Positions 1 to 8,491 of a stretch of 64,000 bases of DNA are shown here, piece by piece. Every line of letters begins with the position of its first letter. The stretch's first letter is position 1. Origin of the DNA: JBJELF01 sp051879015 (GTDB lineage Bacteria; Bacillota; Clostridia; Lachnospirales; Lachnospiraceae); NCBI GenBank assembly GCA_051879015.1, contig JBJELF010000040.1, forward strand, positions 1 through 64,000. The letters are read 5' to 3'. Below the pieces are notes generated by a model. The model was not told where the DNA came from and ran no database searches. It saw only the letters and a program-made list of their open reading frames with translations. A program made the translations under genes and the position numbers.

Positions 1-55
1 ACAAGCTACGCTTGATAGTAAGAACCCCACAGGCTTGCCTGTGGGAGTAGTCAGA
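1..55 (+). mobile_element. Possible right end of an IS200/IS605-type element
   Basis: The first bases contain a near-perfect hairpin, CCCCACAGGC-TT-GCCTGTGGGAG, at about 25-46, preceded by AGTAAGAA and followed by TAGTCA. This arrangement resembles the subterminal right-end hairpin that follows tnpB in IS200/IS605 elements, where the end also forms the 3' part of the guide (omega) RNA. The body of the element would lie upstream of the window, so neither tnpB nor a left end can be seen. A simple terminator is unlikely because no T-run follows the hairpin. The call is inference from shape only. Confidence 0.4.
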
Positions 56-175
56 ATCCGTAGATGTGTCAACAAACTCCTGCCTGCCGAGTCAGTCAGG
101 ACGGCTAGGGAAAGGGTGAATGTATGTACAGAAAGAGACATTAAAAGGAAGGTTCCATGTGTAAGAATGCAGGGA

Positions 176-204
176 TTGACGATACAGAAATTAATTATAA
201 ATAT
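176..204 (+). promoter_or_regulatory. Possible prfC promoter
   Basis: TTGACG (176-181) is followed 17 bases later by an AT-rich AAATAT hexamer (199-204). The site lies just upstream of prfC. The -10 match is poor, so this is only a candidate. Confidence 0.3.
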
Positions 205-225
205 ATATAAAAGAGGAGAAAATTC

Positions 226-1812
226 ATGTCTACATTAGAGCAAGAAATTAGCAAGCGCCGCACTTTTGCCATTATTTCTCACCCCGATGCAGGAAAAACT
301 ACATTGACTGAGAAATTTTTATTATATGGAGGCGCTATCAATTTGGCCGGTTCTATCAAAGGAAGAAAAACTGCCAGACATGCGGTGTCCGACTGGATGG
401 AGATTGAAAAAGAAAGAGGTATTTCTGTCACTTCCTCCGTTATGCAGTTTGAATATGACGGATATTGTATCAATATTTTGGACACTCCAGGACATCAGGA
501 CTTTTCGGAGGATACTTACCGTACTTTAATGGCGGCCGATTCTGCTGTGATGGTCATCGATGCATCTAAGGGTGTTGAGGCACAGACAATCAAATTGTTT
601 AAGGTTTGTGTGATGCGCCACATTCCAATTTTTACTTTTGTCAATAAGATGGACCGTGAGGCCAATGATCCTTTTGATTTAATGGACGAAATTGAGAATG
701 TATTAGGCATTCGTACCTGCCCGATTAATTGGCCGATTGGCTCTGGAAAGACTTTTCGTGGTGTGTATGATCGAACCACAAAGCATATTACTACTTTTAA
801 AGCTGAGGCTGCCGGTGCCAAGGAAATTGATTATAATGAAGTGCCAGTAGAGGATGCAGAGCAGCTTTTGGACAGCATTCAGTATGAAAAATTAATGGAA
901 GATATCGAGCTTTTGGACGGAGCCTGTGATGAGTTTGATCAGGAGCGTGTCAGCCGAGGTGACTTGTCGCCGGTCTTTTTTGGTTCCGCATTGACTAATT
1001 TTGGTGTGGAAAACTTTTTGAAGCATTTTTTGATTATGACAACTTCGCCATTGCCTCGTATGAGCAATGAGGGAATGATTGATCCTATGAGCAATGATTT
1101 TTCCGCATTTGTTTTTAAGATTCAAGCAAATATGAATAAGGCTCATCGTGACCGTATTGCATTTATGCGAATTTGTTCTGGTAAGTTTACAGCTGGTATG
1201 GAAGTCAACCATGTGCAGGGTGGAAAGAAGCTCCGTTTGGCTCAGCCACAGCAAATGATGGCACAGGATAGAAAGATTGTAGAGGAGGCATATGCAGGAG
1301 ATATCATCGGTGTATTTGATCCAGGTATCTTTTCCATCGGCGATACACTCTGTGCACCGAAGGAGAAATTTCAGTTTGAGGGAATTCCTACTTTTGCGCC
1401 TGAGCATTTTGCCCGTGTGCGTCAGGTAGATACTATGAAGCGCAAACAGTTTGTTAAAGGAATCAATCAGATTGCATTGGAAGGTGCTATTCAGATTTTT
1501 CAGGAGTTCAACACAGGAATGGAGGAAATCATTGTCGGTGTTGTTGGAGAATTGCAGTTTGATGTGTTAAAATTCCGTCTGCAGAGCGAATACAATGTAG
1601 AAATTCGCATGGATTACCTGCCATATGAGTATATTCGCTGGGTGGAAAACAAAGATGAGATTAATGTGGCAAAGATTCAGGGAACTTCTGATATGAAGCG
1701 AATCAAGGATTTGAAGGGAAATCCATTGTTGTTGTTTATCAACAGTTGGAGTGTTGGTATGGTGCTTGACCGAAATCCTGGATTGAGATTGTCAGAGTTT
1801 AGCAAAAACTAA
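226..1812 (+). CDS. prfC: Peptide chain release factor 3 (RF3)
   Basis: RF3 is a translational GTPase that recycles RF1/RF2 from the ribosome after peptide release. The 528-residue product has the usual family length. The P-loop HPDAGKTT is at residues 19-26, followed by the switch region with DTPGHQD and the NKMD guanine-specificity motif. The C-terminal part follows the RF3 pattern (GVVGELQFDVL). The ATG has a GAGGAG Shine-Dalgarno eight bases upstream. The gene is monocistronic and ends at a clear hairpin terminator. The neighbour downstream is convergent. Confidence 0.96.
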   Translation: MSTLEQEISKRRTFAIISHPDAGKTTLTEKFLLYGGAINLAGSIKGRKTARHAVSDWMEIEKERGISVTSSVMQFEYDGYCINILDTPGHQDFSEDTYRTLMAADSAVMVIDASKGVEAQTIKLFKVCVMRHIPIFTFVNKMDREANDPFDLMDEIENVLGIRTCPINWPIGSGKTFRGVYDRTTKHITTFKAEAAGAKEIDYNEVPVEDAEQLLDSIQYEKLMEDIELLDGACDEFDQERVSRGDLSPVFFGSALTNFGVENFLKHFLIMTTSPLPRMSNEGMIDPMSNDFSAFVFKIQANMNKAHRDRIAFMRICSGKFTAGMEVNHVQGGKKLRLAQPQQMMAQDRKIVEEAYAGDIIGVFDPGIFSIGDTLCAPKEKFQFEGIPTFAPEHFARVRQVDTMKRKQFVKGINQIALEGAIQIFQEFNTGMEEIIVGVVGELQFDVLKFRLQSEYNVEIRMDYLPYEYIRWVENKDEINVAKIQGTSDMKRIKDLKGNPLLLFINSWSVGMVLDRNPGLRLSEFSKN

Positions 1813-1837
1813 GAAAGCGAATGCGTGAAAAAGAAGG

Positions 1838-1870
1838 AAGCTGGCAGAGAAAATTTCTGCCAGCTTTTTT
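1838..1870 (+). terminator. Rho-independent terminator of prfC
   Basis: AAGCTGGCAGA and its complement TTCTGCCAGCTT form an 11-12 bp stem with a six-base loop followed by six Ts. It lies 26 bases after the prfC stop codon and just beyond the stop of the convergent small gene, so it may serve both strands. Confidence 0.88.
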
Positions 1871-1879
1871 GGATTGCAA

Positions 1880-2110
1880 TTAGAAGCAGCCGTTGCCATT
1901 GCCGCACAGGCAAGAGAGTAAAAGAATCCAAATCAAAATGTCACAGCCACATCCTTCATTATTGCCGCCGAAGATGTTGAAGCCGTTGCCACAGCCGTTT
2001 CCATTACCACAGCAGAAGAGAATCAACAAGATAAATAAAATATTACAATTGTTGTTGTTGCATCCGTTATCGCATCCACATCCGCAGTTTGTTGCTGCTA
2101 AATCACTCAT
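1880..2110 (-). CDS. Small cysteine/glycine/asparagine-rich protein
   Basis: The predicted product is 76 residues. The ATG at 2110 is chosen because GGAGG lies seven bases upstream; a longer reading from a TTG at 2125 would overlap that site. The sequence alternates Cys-Gly-Asn clusters (NCGCGCDNGC, CCGNGNGCGNG, GCGCD, CLCGNGNGC) with two short hydrophobic stretches (ILFILLILF and ILIWILLLS). Similar high-cysteine proteins in Lachnospiraceae are sometimes labelled chorion-class or HCB-like, which says nothing about function. A membrane-associated, metal-binding or spore/cell-surface protein is possible. The gene is convergent with prfC. Confidence 0.7.
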   Translation of the reverse strand: MSDLAATNCGCGCDNGCNNNNCNILFILLILFCCGNGNGCGNGFNIFGGNNEGCGCDILIWILLLSCLCGNGNGCF

Positions 2111-2221
2111 GGGGGATACCTCCAAAAATCATTTACAATCATATCATATGCGCCGAGTAAAAATATGTGCAGAAAAAAAATATTTTCTTGCGAATCCATA
2201 GTGGGATTGCTATAATTTTAA

Positions 2222-2261
2222 ATGATACCAGGGTCAAAATATCTTTTGACCTCAACATCAT
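2222..2261. repeat. Dispersed palindromic intergenic repeat, copy 1
   Basis: The 40-bp element begins ATGATACCAGGGTCAAAA and ends TTTTGACCTCAACATCAT. The inner arms GGTCAAAA/TTTTGACC form a perfect hairpin around TATC. It is one of about a dozen related copies in the window and sits in the leader of aroK. Confidence 0.75.
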
Positions 2262-2284
2262 AAAATGAAAGAAGGAAAAATGAG

Positions 2285-2803
2285 ATGAATTTTAACATAT
2301 TTTTGATTGGATTTATGGGTGCTGGAAAGAGTACAGTCGCACAGCAGTTGGAAAATAGTTTGGGTCTGCAGCGTATTGAGATGGATGCAGCCATTGTTGA
2401 GCAGCAAGGTATGTCAATTAATGATATTTTTGCAAAATATGGGGAACCTTATTTTCGTGGACTGGAAACTAAGTTCTTAGTTGATTTGCAACAGGCAAGC
2501 AATTGTGTGGTATCCTGTGGCGGCGGTGTGCCGATGCGAGAGCAAAATGTGAAGGAAATGAAGAAAAGCGGTTATGTGGTGCTTTTGCGTGCAAAGCCGG
2601 AGACGATTTTTGAGCGTGTGAGATATGGTACGGAAAGACCGCTGCTGAATGGTCATATGAATGTAGAATATATTCGACAGCTGATGGAGGTGCGTCGCCC
2701 AAAGTATGAGGCAGCGGCAGATATAGTGGTAGATACGGACGGTAAGTCAGCTGAGGAGATTTGCAGGGAAATTACTGATAAAGTGAATTTGATGATTCCT
2801 TAA
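2285..2803 (+). CDS. aroK: Shikimate kinase
   Basis: Shikimate kinase phosphorylates shikimate with ATP in the chorismate pathway. The 172-residue protein has the P-loop GFMGAGKS at residues 9-16, an early D-A motif for substrate binding, the FR..E segment, the CGGG motif at residues 78-81 and the lid arginines in the RPLL region. An AAGGA site lies upstream of the ATG, with one of the dispersed repeats before it. The last 57 bases overlap a convergent gene. No other shikimate-pathway gene is adjacent; tyrA, which acts on a later product, is about 50 kb away. Confidence 0.95.
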   Translation: MNFNIFLIGFMGAGKSTVAQQLENSLGLQRIEMDAAIVEQQGMSINDIFAKYGEPYFRGLETKFLVDLQQASNCVVSCGGGVPMREQNVKEMKKSGYVVLLRAKPETIFERVRYGTERPLLNGHMNVEYIRQLMEVRRPKYEAAADIVVDTDGKSAEEICREITDKVNLMIP

Positions 2804-3097
2804 TAATTGGATGATGATTGACTGCAGCAGATGATTGCAGCACAAAATTTCTAAGGATGGGCATAATACATTGAGAAATTCATTGTTTTGGGCGTCGCGC
2901 AGCAGCGCCTGCAGAGCAGGGCGGTCGTGAAGAGAAAAACTGGGATTTACATCGGTGTAGATGGCATCGATGGGCATGGAATGGGCTCGGCAATATTGTA
3001 CCAGCATACATTGCTGTTGGTAAATTTCTTCCTTGATAGATTCCTGATTGACAGAACAGGAGTTCACTTGTGGACAGCAATACAGAACTGTGTGCAT
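2747..3097 (-). CDS. Resolvase-like N-terminal domain protein, catalytic serine apparently missing
   Basis: The 116-residue product follows the serine-recombinase N-terminal pattern: a Q..ML..YC segment near residue 28, then PIDAIYTDV, a DRPALQALLRDA helix, a strand at FLNVLCPSLE and NHLLQSIIIQLLRNHQIHFIS. The usual R-V-S motif that supplies the catalytic serine appears as PQVNS, and the helix after LC lacks the RLSR arginines. There is no DNA-binding C-terminal domain. A perfect AGGAGG lies seven bases before the ATG, so it is probably translated. It overlaps the end of aroK tail to tail. It may be a domesticated, non-catalytic resolvase fold; function unknown. Confidence 0.6.
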   Translation of the reverse strand: MHTVLYCCPQVNSCSVNQESIKEEIYQQQCMLVQYCRAHSMPIDAIYTDVNPSFSLHDRPALQALLRDAQNNEFLNVLCPSLEILCCNHLLQSIIIQLLRNHQIHFISNFPANLLS

Positions 3098-3122
3098 GGG
3101 CAGCCTCCTATTGACAAATATC

Positions 3123-3162
3123 CTGATATTGGGCTCAAAAGGTATTTTGCTCCCATCTTATA
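3123..3162. repeat. Dispersed palindromic repeat, degenerate copy 2
   Basis: GATATTGGGCTCAAAAGGT followed by ATTTTGCTCCCATCTTAT matches the family in layout, but the arms have drifted. It lies between the divergent resolvase-like gene and the phosphatase gene. Confidence 0.5.
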
Positions 3163-3214
3163 TATAGATATGTAAAAATGACAAAAGAGTGATTCAAAAA
3201 AAATGGAGGTTAAA

Positions 3215-3832
3215 ATGGAAATTTATATTATGCGTCATGGACAGACAGATTGGAATGTACTTCGTCGCCTGCAGGGAGGTTCCAATACCAGTTTAAATGA
3301 GGAGGGCAGACGTTTGGCGCGAGTGACATCGGAAGCATTAAGAGATATCCCTTTTACAAGGGCTTATACCAGTCCTTTATGGAGGGCGAAAGAGACGGCC
3401 CAGATTATTTTGAGAGATCGTAAAATTCCTCTGATTGAGGAGCCAAGATTGCGAGAGATTAGTTTTGGAATTTATGAAGGTTTGACATGCCAGTGGGATC
3501 AGAGTGAGATCCCTGACCCGGAATTTATGAATTTCTTTTATGCACCGGAAAAATATCATGCGCCGCAGGGAGGAGAAAGTTTAGAGAGTCTTTGTGCCCG
3601 TACTACGGAATTTTTAAATGAATTGGTACAAAATGCAGATTTGCAAGATGATACTATTTTACTGTCTTCTCATGGGGCAGCAGTGCGGGCACTGCTTTCC
3701 TCTGTCAATAAAGAGGGTTCTGATATGCATGATTTTTGGCATGGTGTAGTGCATAGAAATTGTGCGGTGACTCATCTGCATGCAGAAAATGGAATCATTC
3801 AGTTGCTGGAAGAGGGAAAAGTATATTATTGA
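3215..3832 (+). CDS. Histidine phosphatase family protein (phosphoglycerate mutase-like)
   Basis: The 205-residue enzyme belongs to the branch-1 histidine phosphatases. The phosphorylated histidine is in RHGQTDWN (H8). Further active-site elements are the S-P-L-W-R-A-K-E-T-A segment, the acidic SFGIYEGLT motif and the second histidine in SSHGAAVRAL. The start at 3215 is preferred to 3203 because GGAGG sits six bases upstream of it and overlaps the earlier ATG. The substrate cannot be read from sequence; relatives act on phosphoglycerate, alpha-ribazole phosphate or other phosphoesters. pyk follows, separated by about 130 bases. Confidence 0.88.
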   Translation: MEIYIMRHGQTDWNVLRRLQGGSNTSLNEEGRRLARVTSEALRDIPFTRAYTSPLWRAKETAQIILRDRKIPLIEEPRLREISFGIYEGLTCQWDQSEIPDPEFMNFFYAPEKYHAPQGGESLESLCARTTEFLNELVQNADLQDDTILLSSHGAAVRALLSSVNKEGSDMHDFWHGVVHRNCAVTHLHAENGIIQLLEEGKVYY

Positions 3833-3965
3833 AATGATAATTCCTCTGTTTTGCTTGCCTTTCGAGTAGAAAACATGATATACTGAATTTATTATTAGAC
3901 TGAAGATAGAGAAAAAGGCAGGGGTGTCTATCGAGACAGGGTAGGTCTAGTAAGAAAGGAGTTTT

Positions 3966-5708
3966 ATGAGAAAAACAAAAATTATTTGTACTATGGGACC
4001 AGCAACAGCGGATGATGCGGTACTGCGTCAGCTGATGGTTGAAGGCATGAATGTGGCAAGAATCAACTTTTCTCATGGAGATCATGAGCAGCACAAAAAT
4101 ACTCTGAGTCGTATTTTCCGCTTGAGAGAAGAATTAAATTTGCCAATTGCTACATTGCTGGACACCAAGGGACCAGAAATCCGTACAGGAAACTTCCAGA
4201 AAGGTAAAGTGGAGCTGAAAAAGGGGCAACAGTTTATTTTGACGATTCGTGATGTGGAAGGTGACGAGAACATGGTCTCCATCACATATAAAAATTTATT
4301 AAATGATGTCAGAGAGGGTATGCGTATTTTGATTGATGATGGTCTGATTGAGATGGTAGTTACCTCTATTACTGACACCGACATTGTATGTAAGGTATTG
4401 AATGGTGGTTTTGTCTCTAACCACAAGGGAATCAATGTACCAAACTGTAACTTGACTATGCCCTTCATCAGCGACAAGGATTATGACGATATTACCTTTG
4501 GTATCAAGGCTGGTTTTGATTTTATTGCAGCTTCGTTTGTCCGCACAGCCGAGGATATCTTGGAGATTCGCAAGATTTTAAATGAAAATGATGCTCATCA
4601 TATTAAGATTATTGCTAAGATTGAGAATGCGCAGGGTGTAGAAAATATTGATGATATTATTCGCGTATCGGATGGTATTATGGTGGCTAGAGGTGACATG
4701 GGTGTAGAGATTCCTTTGGAGGAAGTGCCAGTTATCCAAAAAATGATTATCAGCAAAGTATACAATGCGGAGAAAGTAGTTATCACAGCAACTCAGATGT
4801 TGGATTCTATGATGAAAAATCCGCGTCCAACCAGAGCTGAGGCAACGGACGTAGCCAATGCCATCTATGATGGCACCAGCGCAATTATGCTTTCTGGTGA
4901 GACTGCAGCAGGCGCTTATCCAGTGGAAGCGCTGAGAACAATGGTTCGTATTGCAGAGCGCACGGAGGCTGATATCAACTATGTAGAGCGATTCCAGATG
5001 AGAGGAACTATGGTAAATCCAGATATTACGAATGCAATCTCCCATGCAACTTGTATGACAGCGGTCGATTTAAATGCAGTTGCCATTGTTACGGTTACCA
5101 TGTCTGGAAAGACTGCTCGAATGATTTCTAAGTATCGTCCTGCTTGTCCAATTGTTGCCTGCAGTACGAAAGATTGGGCATGGAGACAGATGAATCTTTC
5201 TTGGGGAGTTATTCCATTAAAAGTGGATGAAAAGCAGACCACCGATGACTTATTTGACCATGCTGTAGAGCGTGCGATTGAAGCTGGTTTAGTCAGTCCA
5301 GGTGAGTTGGTTGTTATCACGGCTGGAGTACCTCTGGGTATGTCTGGTACTACCAACTTGATTAAAGTACATGTGGCCGGTCATATCCTGGCAAAAGGAC
5401 ATTGCATCAGCAACAGAACAGTATGCGGAGCACTCTGCATTTGTCATGATGAGACTGATGTAAAGCGCTATTTTAAGAGAGGAGATATCTTAGTAGTGCC
5501 AAAAACTACCAATGGTATGATGGATCAGCTTCGAGAGGCAGCGGGTATCATTACCGAGGAGGATGGAGAAAATTCTCATGCTGCAATTGTTGGCTATAGT
5601 TTGAATATTCCAGTTCTTCTGGGCGCAAAGAATGCGACACGTATTTTGAAAGCGGGAGCTCTTGTGGAGATTAAGGGAGAACAGGGAACTGTTTGCAGCG
5701 CAGTTTAA
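3966..5708 (+). CDS. pyk: Pyruvate kinase with extra C-terminal PEP-utilizer-like domain
   Basis: Pyruvate kinase transfers phosphate from phosphoenolpyruvate to ADP in the last step of glycolysis. The 580-residue product is longer than the roughly 470 residues of short forms. It opens with KIICTMGPA, has the Lys/Glu active-site segment IIAKIENAQGVENID, and carries NPRPTRAEATDVANAI and MLSGETAAG. Residues of roughly 490-580 form the additional domain known from Bacillus and Geobacillus enzymes, recognised by ENSHAAIVG. AAGGAG precedes the ATG. pfkA lies 5.7 kb downstream, beyond dnaE. Confidence 0.96.
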   Translation: MRKTKIICTMGPATADDAVLRQLMVEGMNVARINFSHGDHEQHKNTLSRIFRLREELNLPIATLLDTKGPEIRTGNFQKGKVELKKGQQFILTIRDVEGDENMVSITYKNLLNDVREGMRILIDDGLIEMVVTSITDTDIVCKVLNGGFVSNHKGINVPNCNLTMPFISDKDYDDITFGIKAGFDFIAASFVRTAEDILEIRKILNENDAHHIKIIAKIENAQGVENIDDIIRVSDGIMVARGDMGVEIPLEEVPVIQKMIISKVYNAEKVVITATQMLDSMMKNPRPTRAEATDVANAIYDGTSAIMLSGETAAGAYPVEALRTMVRIAERTEADINYVERFQMRGTMVNPDITNAISHATCMTAVDLNAVAIVTVTMSGKTARMISKYRPACPIVACSTKDWAWRQMNLSWGVIPLKVDEKQTTDDLFDHAVERAIEAGLVSPGELVVITAGVPLGMSGTTNLIKVHVAGHILAKGHCISNRTVCGALCICHDETDVKRYFKRGDILVVPKTTNGMMDQLREAAGIITEEDGENSHAAIVGYSLNIPVLLGAKNATRILKAGALVEIKGEQGTVCSAV

Positions 5709-5722
5709 TCTGTTGTATATAG

Positions 5723-5758
5723 AGCTCCTCCCACTGCCTTTGGGCAGTGGGAGGAGCT
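5723..5758 (+). terminator. Perfect hairpin after pyk, probable terminator or palindromic repeat
   Basis: AGCTCCTCCCACTGCC and its exact complement flank a short TTTG loop. There is no T-run after the stem on either strand, so it is not a textbook terminator. A closely similar stem occurs at 54661-54701, which suggests a repeated palindrome reused between genes. Confidence 0.55.
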
Positions 5759-5781
5759 TATGAGAAAGGAAGGAGTATACT

Positions 5782-7434
5782 ATGTCATTTACTCACCTGC
5801 ATGTGCATACCGAATACAGCTTGCTGGACGGCTCATGTAAAGTGAAGGAATTGGTACAGAGAGCCAAGGATTTGGGAATGGACAGTCTTGCCATCACAGA
5901 TCATGGTGTTATGTACGGTGTAATTGATTTTTATCACGCAGCCAAAGAAATTGGCATTAAGCCGATTATTGGCTGCGAAGTTTATGTAGCTCCAGGTTCT
6001 CGCTTTGACCGAGAAAAAAATGTCAATGGAGATGACCGATATTATCATCTGATTTTATTGGCAGAAAATGACTTGGGATATCACAATCTAATGAAGATTG
6101 TTTCTTACGGATTTACAGAAGGATATTATTATCGTCCACGTGTCGATAAGGAAATTTTGAGAACCTATCATGAGGGCATTATCTGTTTGAGTGCCTGCCT
6201 GGCGGGCGAAGTACAGCGCTATTTGGCTAGGGATCAGTATGAGGAGGCAAAGGAGAAAGCCCTTGAATATCAAGAAATTTTTGGAAAAGGAAATTATTTT
6301 CTGGAATTGCAGGACCATGGAATTCCAATGCAGCGCACTGTCAATACCAGCTTGCTGCGTATGAGCCGAGAACTGCAGATTCCGTTGGTAGCCACCAATG
6401 ATATTCATTATATCAATGCCAGTGATGCAGAAGCTCACGATGTTTTGCTCTGTATTCAAACCGGAAAAAAAGTCAGTGACGAAAATCGTATGCGTTACGA
6501 GGGCGGACAGTATTATCTTAAGTCGGAACAAGAGATGAGGGAGCTGTTTCCTTATGCTCAGCAAGCTTTAGATAACACTCACCGTATTGCAGAGCGCTGC
6601 AGCGTGGAGATTGAGTTTGGTGTACAGAAGCTTCCCAAATTTCATGTTCCAGAGGGGTATACGGCTTGGGAGTATCTCAATAAGCTCTGTGAGGAGGGAA
6701 TGTATCAGCGTTATCCCGATGCAACGCCGAAATTGTGGGACAAACTTTACTATGAGTTAGACACTATCAAAAATATGGGATATGTGGATTATTTCCTGAT
6801 TGTGTGGGATTTCATTCGTTTTGCCCGCAGTAAGGATATCATGGTAGGACCAGGGCGTGGCTCCGCAGCTGGCAGTATTGTTGCTTACACTTTGGGGATC
6901 ACCAACATTGACCCAATTCGTTATGATTTGATTTTTGAGCGATTTTTAAACCCAGAGCGTGTTTCCATGCCTGATATTGATGTGGATTTTTGTTTTGAGC
7001 GCCGTCAGGAGGTTATTGATTATGTTATTGAAACTTATGGTAAGCGGCAGGTGGCTCAAATTGTGACTTTTGGTACCATGGCTGCTCGCGGTGTCATCCG
7101 TGATGTGGGGCGTGTGCTGGATTATCCTTACGCGTATTGTGACAGCGTGTCAAAGATGATTCCTGCTGAACTCAATATTACTATTGAGAAAGCATTGAAG
7201 ATGAATCCTGAGTTAAAGCAGCTTTACGATACCGATGAGCGTACCAAAAACCTGATTGATATGTCCCTTCGTTTGGAGGGATTGCCAAGGCACACTTCCA
7301 TGCATGCAGCCGGTGTGGTGATTAGTCAAAAGCAGGTCGAGGAGTATGTACCCTTGTCGAGAGGTTCTGACGGTTCGGTAGTTACTCAGTATGTTATGAC
7401 CACATTAGAGGAGTTAGGTCTTCTTAAGATGGAT
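5782..7434 (+). CDS. dnaE: DNA polymerase III alpha subunit, exon 1 (residues 1-551)
   Basis: This exon encodes the PHP domain (HLHVHTEYSLLDG from residue 5) and most of the palm of a DnaE-type replicative polymerase. It contains GPGRGSAAGS (from residue 356) and the first two catalytic aspartates in PDIDVDF (D398 and D400). It ends exactly after the codon of the third catalytic aspartate, in LLKMD (D551; corresponding to D555 of the E. coli enzyme). The downstream base begins a group II intron, GTGCG. Without splicing the frame runs only five more codons to a TAA at 7450-7452. An AAGGAGTATACT site precedes the ATG. Confidence 0.95.
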
Positions 7435-8491
7435 GTGCGAATTGTTCGCTAACGAAACACTCCAGAAATGGAAACAAGTTAGCGGAGCAAGGAAATGAAA
7501 TATTTGAGTACAGTTGGTACAAAAGTGGCTAGAGCCGCCTGCTGGAAAAAATAAAGTAAGGAACTTGTTTAACTGTTTGTTTGATTAGAATAGTGAAATT
7601 CTATTTGTTGGGTAAAGGTCGATACCCAATCCCCTAAGACTCCGTTATGCTGTTTGGTCTTAATGCCAAATGGTATAAAGCACGGTGAAGTCGGCTGAAA
7701 AGTGCCTAAATGGCTGAAATATATCAGTAGTATTGGTATAAAAGTGGCTAGAGCCCACCTGTATGAAAGTATAAAGTAAAAAGTATGGTGGCGAAGTAAA
7801 TCGGGGGTCCTTAAGAGAAATCTTTAAAATATAATATGCCTACACATCAGGAACTACCGTATGAAAGGCTCGTAATTTAAGACCGAAACGAAAGTTTCGT
7901 TGTCCCAATTGGGATTTTAGTCGCAGTAATTTTATTGTCCATTGAGATTACTGTACTTAACCAGTAAGGGTTAAGTGTTCTTATTCCATTCGACTAACGG
8001 AAGAAAGAATGTCTAACGGGTTAAAGGTAGAGGCTAAGTTATAATAATAAAGGATAGAACAAACGGAACAATTGAACCCTAAAAGAAAATGTTAATGCTA
8101 TTAAGAGCAGATGTTTCTAACAAGTAGGAAATGACTTGTGAATTTAGGGGGCAGCAGCCCATAGTAGCGATGAAGCGGAGTAATGTCCGTGGAGCGAAGG
8201 GGCATAGTCGTAGATTAGAATATTGTAAGATAGGTTTAAGACTAAATCCTGCAATGGAGTCTGAAAAGGCATACCTTGAAGGAATAATCATTGAAATCTT
8301 AGGAATGGAAATCTACAATAATGTAGAATAAGGGTATAATAATCAATTCTGACAATATTCGAAAATAGATTACCGAAGTCTATTCATCTACGCTGGAACG
8401 CCGTGTGCGGTGAAAGCCGCACGCACGGTGTGAAGTGGGGGAAAACGACCCGTAACAGAAAATGCTGACGGTGTTCGTTACCTATCACTAT
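7435..8491 (+). mobile_element. ORF-less group II intron 1 in dnaE
   Basis: This 1057-nt insertion starts with GTGCG, the group II 5' consensus, and ends CCTATCACTAT, with the conserved AY end and a likely branch-point A eight bases from the 3' junction. Domain V is the 34-nt hairpin at 8398-8431: a seven-pair lower stem from ACGCC, a two-base GC bulge, a GTGCGG/CCGCAC upper stem and a GAAA tetraloop. A candidate EBS1, GTCCAT at 7937-7942, lies in the loop of a CAGTAAT/ATTACTG hairpin and pairs with the last six exon bases, ATGGAT. Excision restores the DnaE frame through KMD-FLGLRTLT. No reverse transcriptase frame is present. Confidence 0.9.

Noticed and set aside
1893..2201. Plus-strand frame opposite the Cys-rich gene
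   Set aside because: Its His/Pro/Gln bias is the antisense of Cys/Gly codons and it has no ribosome binding site.
8131..8331. 66-codon frame in intron 1
   Set aside because: No ribosome binding site and no recognisable domain. It could be a remnant of an intron-encoded protein, but nothing in it supports that.
8462..8491. Apparent ATG start of a separate dnaE fragment
   Set aside because: It lies in domain VI of intron 1, has no Shine-Dalgarno, and the residues before FLGLRT match no DnaE.
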